Made by a program: the position numbers and the translations under genes
The notes under the pieces: generated by a model
The model's input: the letters and a program-made list of their open reading frames with translations, nothing else
The model's database searches: none
Told to the model about the DNA's origin: nothing
Source: Myxococcus hansupus
Lineage (GTDB): Bacteria > Myxococcota > Myxococcia > Myxococcales > Myxococcaceae
DNA: 64,000 bases
Direction of reading: 5' to 3'
Assembly (NCBI RefSeq): GCF_000280925.3
Contig: NZ_CP012109.1
Coordinates: 372,001 to 436,000, forward strand
Shown here: positions 62,336 through 64,000 of the stretch, piece by piece
Layout of the letters: every line of letters begins with the position of its first letter
How positions within the stretch are numbered: position 1 is the first letter of the stretch

Positions 62336-64000
62336 CTACGCGTGCGACTGCTGGGAGCGGCGGACGAGCTGCTCCACCTGGTCAGCCAAGGCCATGACCT
62401 GGTCGCCGATGGCCGTCTCCTCCTGGCGCTCGCTCGCCTCCAACAACTGCCGCTTCACGCGCTCCTTGATGGGCCCGATGCTCAAGCTGCCCGGGGCCTG
62501 GCTGGGGTGGAAGTCGAGCAGGCTCTGCGCGAACTTCTGGACCAGCGCCTGCACGGGCACGAACGTGAACATCCGCTCCCCGTACCATCTCAGGTACTGG
62601 CCGGCATGGGGGCCGTACTCGAAGGGGTCCGAGCGCAGGTTGATGAGGTACGGCCACGCCGGGTCGAAGCGCTTGCCGCTGAACCACATGTCGGCGCCTT
62701 CGCCGTCCTGGTAGCTGAAGATGAGCTTCCAGTTGTCATACCGGACAGCCGCGAGGTTGCCGCTGTCGAGCACGTAGATGAACTCATGCCGGGCTCCCTG
62801 CTCCTTGCCCGCGAGCAGCCCCGTCTGGTCATACCCATCCAGGTAGACCCGGAAGGTCTTGTCGCCCACCTTGTAGCCGCGCTGGCACTGCGCCGCGAGG
62901 TCCTTGGGGCCGCCCGCCGCGGAGACCAGCGTGGGCATCCAGTCCTCGTGCGCGAAGATGTCGTTGATGACGCGCCCGGGCTCCACCACGCCCGGCCAGC
63001 GCACCATGCAGGGGACGCGCACGCCGCCCTCCCAGGTGGAGCCCTTCTCGCCACGGAACGGGCTGTTGCCGCCGTCCGGCCAGCCCATCTTCTCCACGCC
63101 GTTGTCGGTGGAGAACACCACCAGCGTGTTGTCCGCGATGCCCAGCTCATCCAGCTTGGCCAGCAGCACGCCGACGATGTCGTCCAGCTCCCGCATGGCG
63201 TCCGCGTAGAGGCCGTAGCCGGTGGCGTTCCGGTACTTCTCCTGGAGGTAGGTCCAGACGTGGGTGCGCGTGGTGTTGTGCCAGAGGAAGAACGGCTTGC
63301 CGTCCTTCACGGCGCGCTCCATGAAGTCCAGCGTCCCCTGGAGGAACTCCCCGTCCACCGTCTCCATGCGCTTGCGGGTGAGCGCGCCGGTGTCCTCGAT
63401 GCGCTGCTTGCCCACCACACCCCATCGCTTGTCCTCGGTGGGGTCATGGCGGTCCGTGGCCCAGGTTCGCAGGACGCCGCGCGGGCCGAAGCGCTGCTTG
63501 AAGGTCGGGTCCTTGGGGTAGTCCGGGCACTCCGGCTCATTCTCGGCGTTGAGGTGGTAGAGGTTGCCGAAGAACTCGTCGAAGCCGTGCACGGTGGGCA
63601 GGTAGGGATTGGAGTCCCCCACGTGGTTCTTGCCGAAGTGGCCGCAGGTGTAGCCCAGCGGCTTCAGCATCTCCGCGATGGTGGGGTCGGAGTCCTGGAG
63701 CCCATACTTCGCCCCGGGCATGCCGATGGTGGTGAGCCCCGTGCGGAGCGGGTTCATGCCGGTGATGAAGGCCGCGCGGCCCGCGGTGCAGCTCTGCTGG
63801 CCGTAGCAGTCCGTCATCATCGCGCCCTCCTTCGCGATGCGGTCGATGTTGGGCGTCAGGTAGCCCATCATCCCGTGGTTGTAGGCGCTGACGTTCCACA
63901 GCCCGATGTCATCTCCCCAGATGACCAGGATGTTGGGCTTGCGCTGCGTCTGCTTGCCGTTGCCGTTTCCATTGCCCGTGGGTTTCGCCTTGCTTGCCAT
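62336..64000 (-). CDS. Arylsulfatase (type I sulfatase)
   Basis: A 554-residue sulfatase. The formylglycine signature is CTAGRAAFITG (Cys71), and the metal site starts with VIWGDDIG (Asp30, Asp31). There is no signal peptide; an Asn/Gly/Gln-rich N-terminus (GNGNGNGKQTQ) leads into the domain. The ATG is the last codon of the window, so a longer start outside cannot be excluded. It needs a formylglycine-generating enzyme encoded elsewhere. It is convergent with the ThrE-type gene. Confidence 0.93.
   Translation of the reverse strand: MASKAKPTGNGNGNGKQTQRKPNILVIWGDDIGLWNVSAYNHGMMGYLTPNIDRIAKEGAMMTDCYGQQSCTAGRAAFITGMNPLRTGLTTIGMPGAKYGLQDSDPTIAEMLKPLGYTCGHFGKNHVGDSNPYLPTVHGFDEFFGNLYHLNAENEPECPDYPKDPTFKQRFGPRGVLRTWATDRHDPTEDKRWGVVGKQRIEDTGALTRKRMETVDGEFLQGTLDFMERAVKDGKPFFLWHNTTRTHVWTYLQEKYRNATGYGLYADAMRELDDIVGVLLAKLDELGIADNTLVVFSTDNGVEKMGWPDGGNSPFRGEKGSTWEGGVRVPCMVRWPGVVEPGRVINDIFAHEDWMPTLVSAAGGPKDLAAQCQRGYKVGDKTFRVYLDGYDQTGLLAGKEQGARHEFIYVLDSGNLAAVRYDNWKLIFSYQDGEGADMWFSGKRFDPAWPYLINLRSDPFEYGPHAGQYLRWYGERMFTFVPVQALVQKFAQSLLDFHPSQAPGSLSIGPIKERVKRQLLEASERQEETAIGDQVMALADQVEQLVRRSQQSHA

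Overview
The window is a high-GC stretch of a myxobacterial chromosome, most like Myxococcus or a close relative. The evidence is the very strong G/C third-position bias, the many lipoproteins, a Ser/Thr kinase with TPR repeats, a SitA-type kin-discrimination toxin with its putative immunity gene, and a Gram-negative PTS with HPr kinase. No tRNA, rRNA, CRISPR array, insertion sequence or phage gene was found. Two genes touch the window edges: a spermidine-synthase-like gene that is cut at its 5' end, and an arylsulfatase whose ATG is the last codon of the window.

Layout. 1-3141: spermidine-synthase-like protein, HIT protein, and overlapping hprK-rapZ. 3142-16174: a lipoprotein-rich region with a duplicated lipoprotein pair that shares a hairpin leader, a papain-like protein, a kinase-TPR protein, three paralogous Fn3-type lipoproteins with related promoters, and a Cys-rich lipoprotein. 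15527-29940 (all minus): an 11-gene, mostly overlapping operon for what looks like beta-1,3-glucan use. It holds a Pro/Asp/Gly-linker lipoprotein with a beta-sandwich, a ROK regulator, a GH16 lipoprotein, an Opp/Dpp-type ABC importer with a fused permease-ATPase subunit, a GH1 beta-glucosidase, a glycosidase fused to an outer-membrane-type beta-barrel, and two lipoproteins. 30321-35793: an Imm11-type protein, a metallophosphoesterase, an SPFH protein plus NAD-kinase-like pair behind a double operator, an orphan M35-type N-domain lipoprotein, a 38-aa membrane peptide and a Bcp peroxiredoxin. 36324-40946: a mannose-family PTS (EIIA, EIIB, EIIC, EIID, HPr, EI). 41537-44348 (minus): a zinc-starvation operon of zinc-free L33, S14 and L28 with a COG0523 GTPase and DUF1826. 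44511-51293 (minus): MgtC, a lipoprotein, an HpnN-like RND protein, a Gcr-type membrane protein and MlaC. 51532-54391: metK and ahcY, convergent, with an SAH riboswitch ahead of ahcY. 54641-64000: YchJ, UppP, a Nudix enzyme, the SitA toxin/immunity pair, two DGPF/YCII proteins, a HAD phosphatase, a ThrE-like exporter and the sulfatase.

How the genes work together. HprK (1316-2281) is expected to act on the HPr encoded 36 kb away, so the two loci form one regulatory PTS. The glucan operon gives a full path from polymer cleavage at the surface (GH16, barrel-anchored GH), through import by the ABC transporter, to cytoplasmic hydrolysis (GH1), under ROK control. The ribosomal paralogues and the COG0523 GTPase form a zinc-sparing response. 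metK, ahcY and the riboswitch form the methyl cycle. Functions come from motif recognition by eye, and no database search was run.
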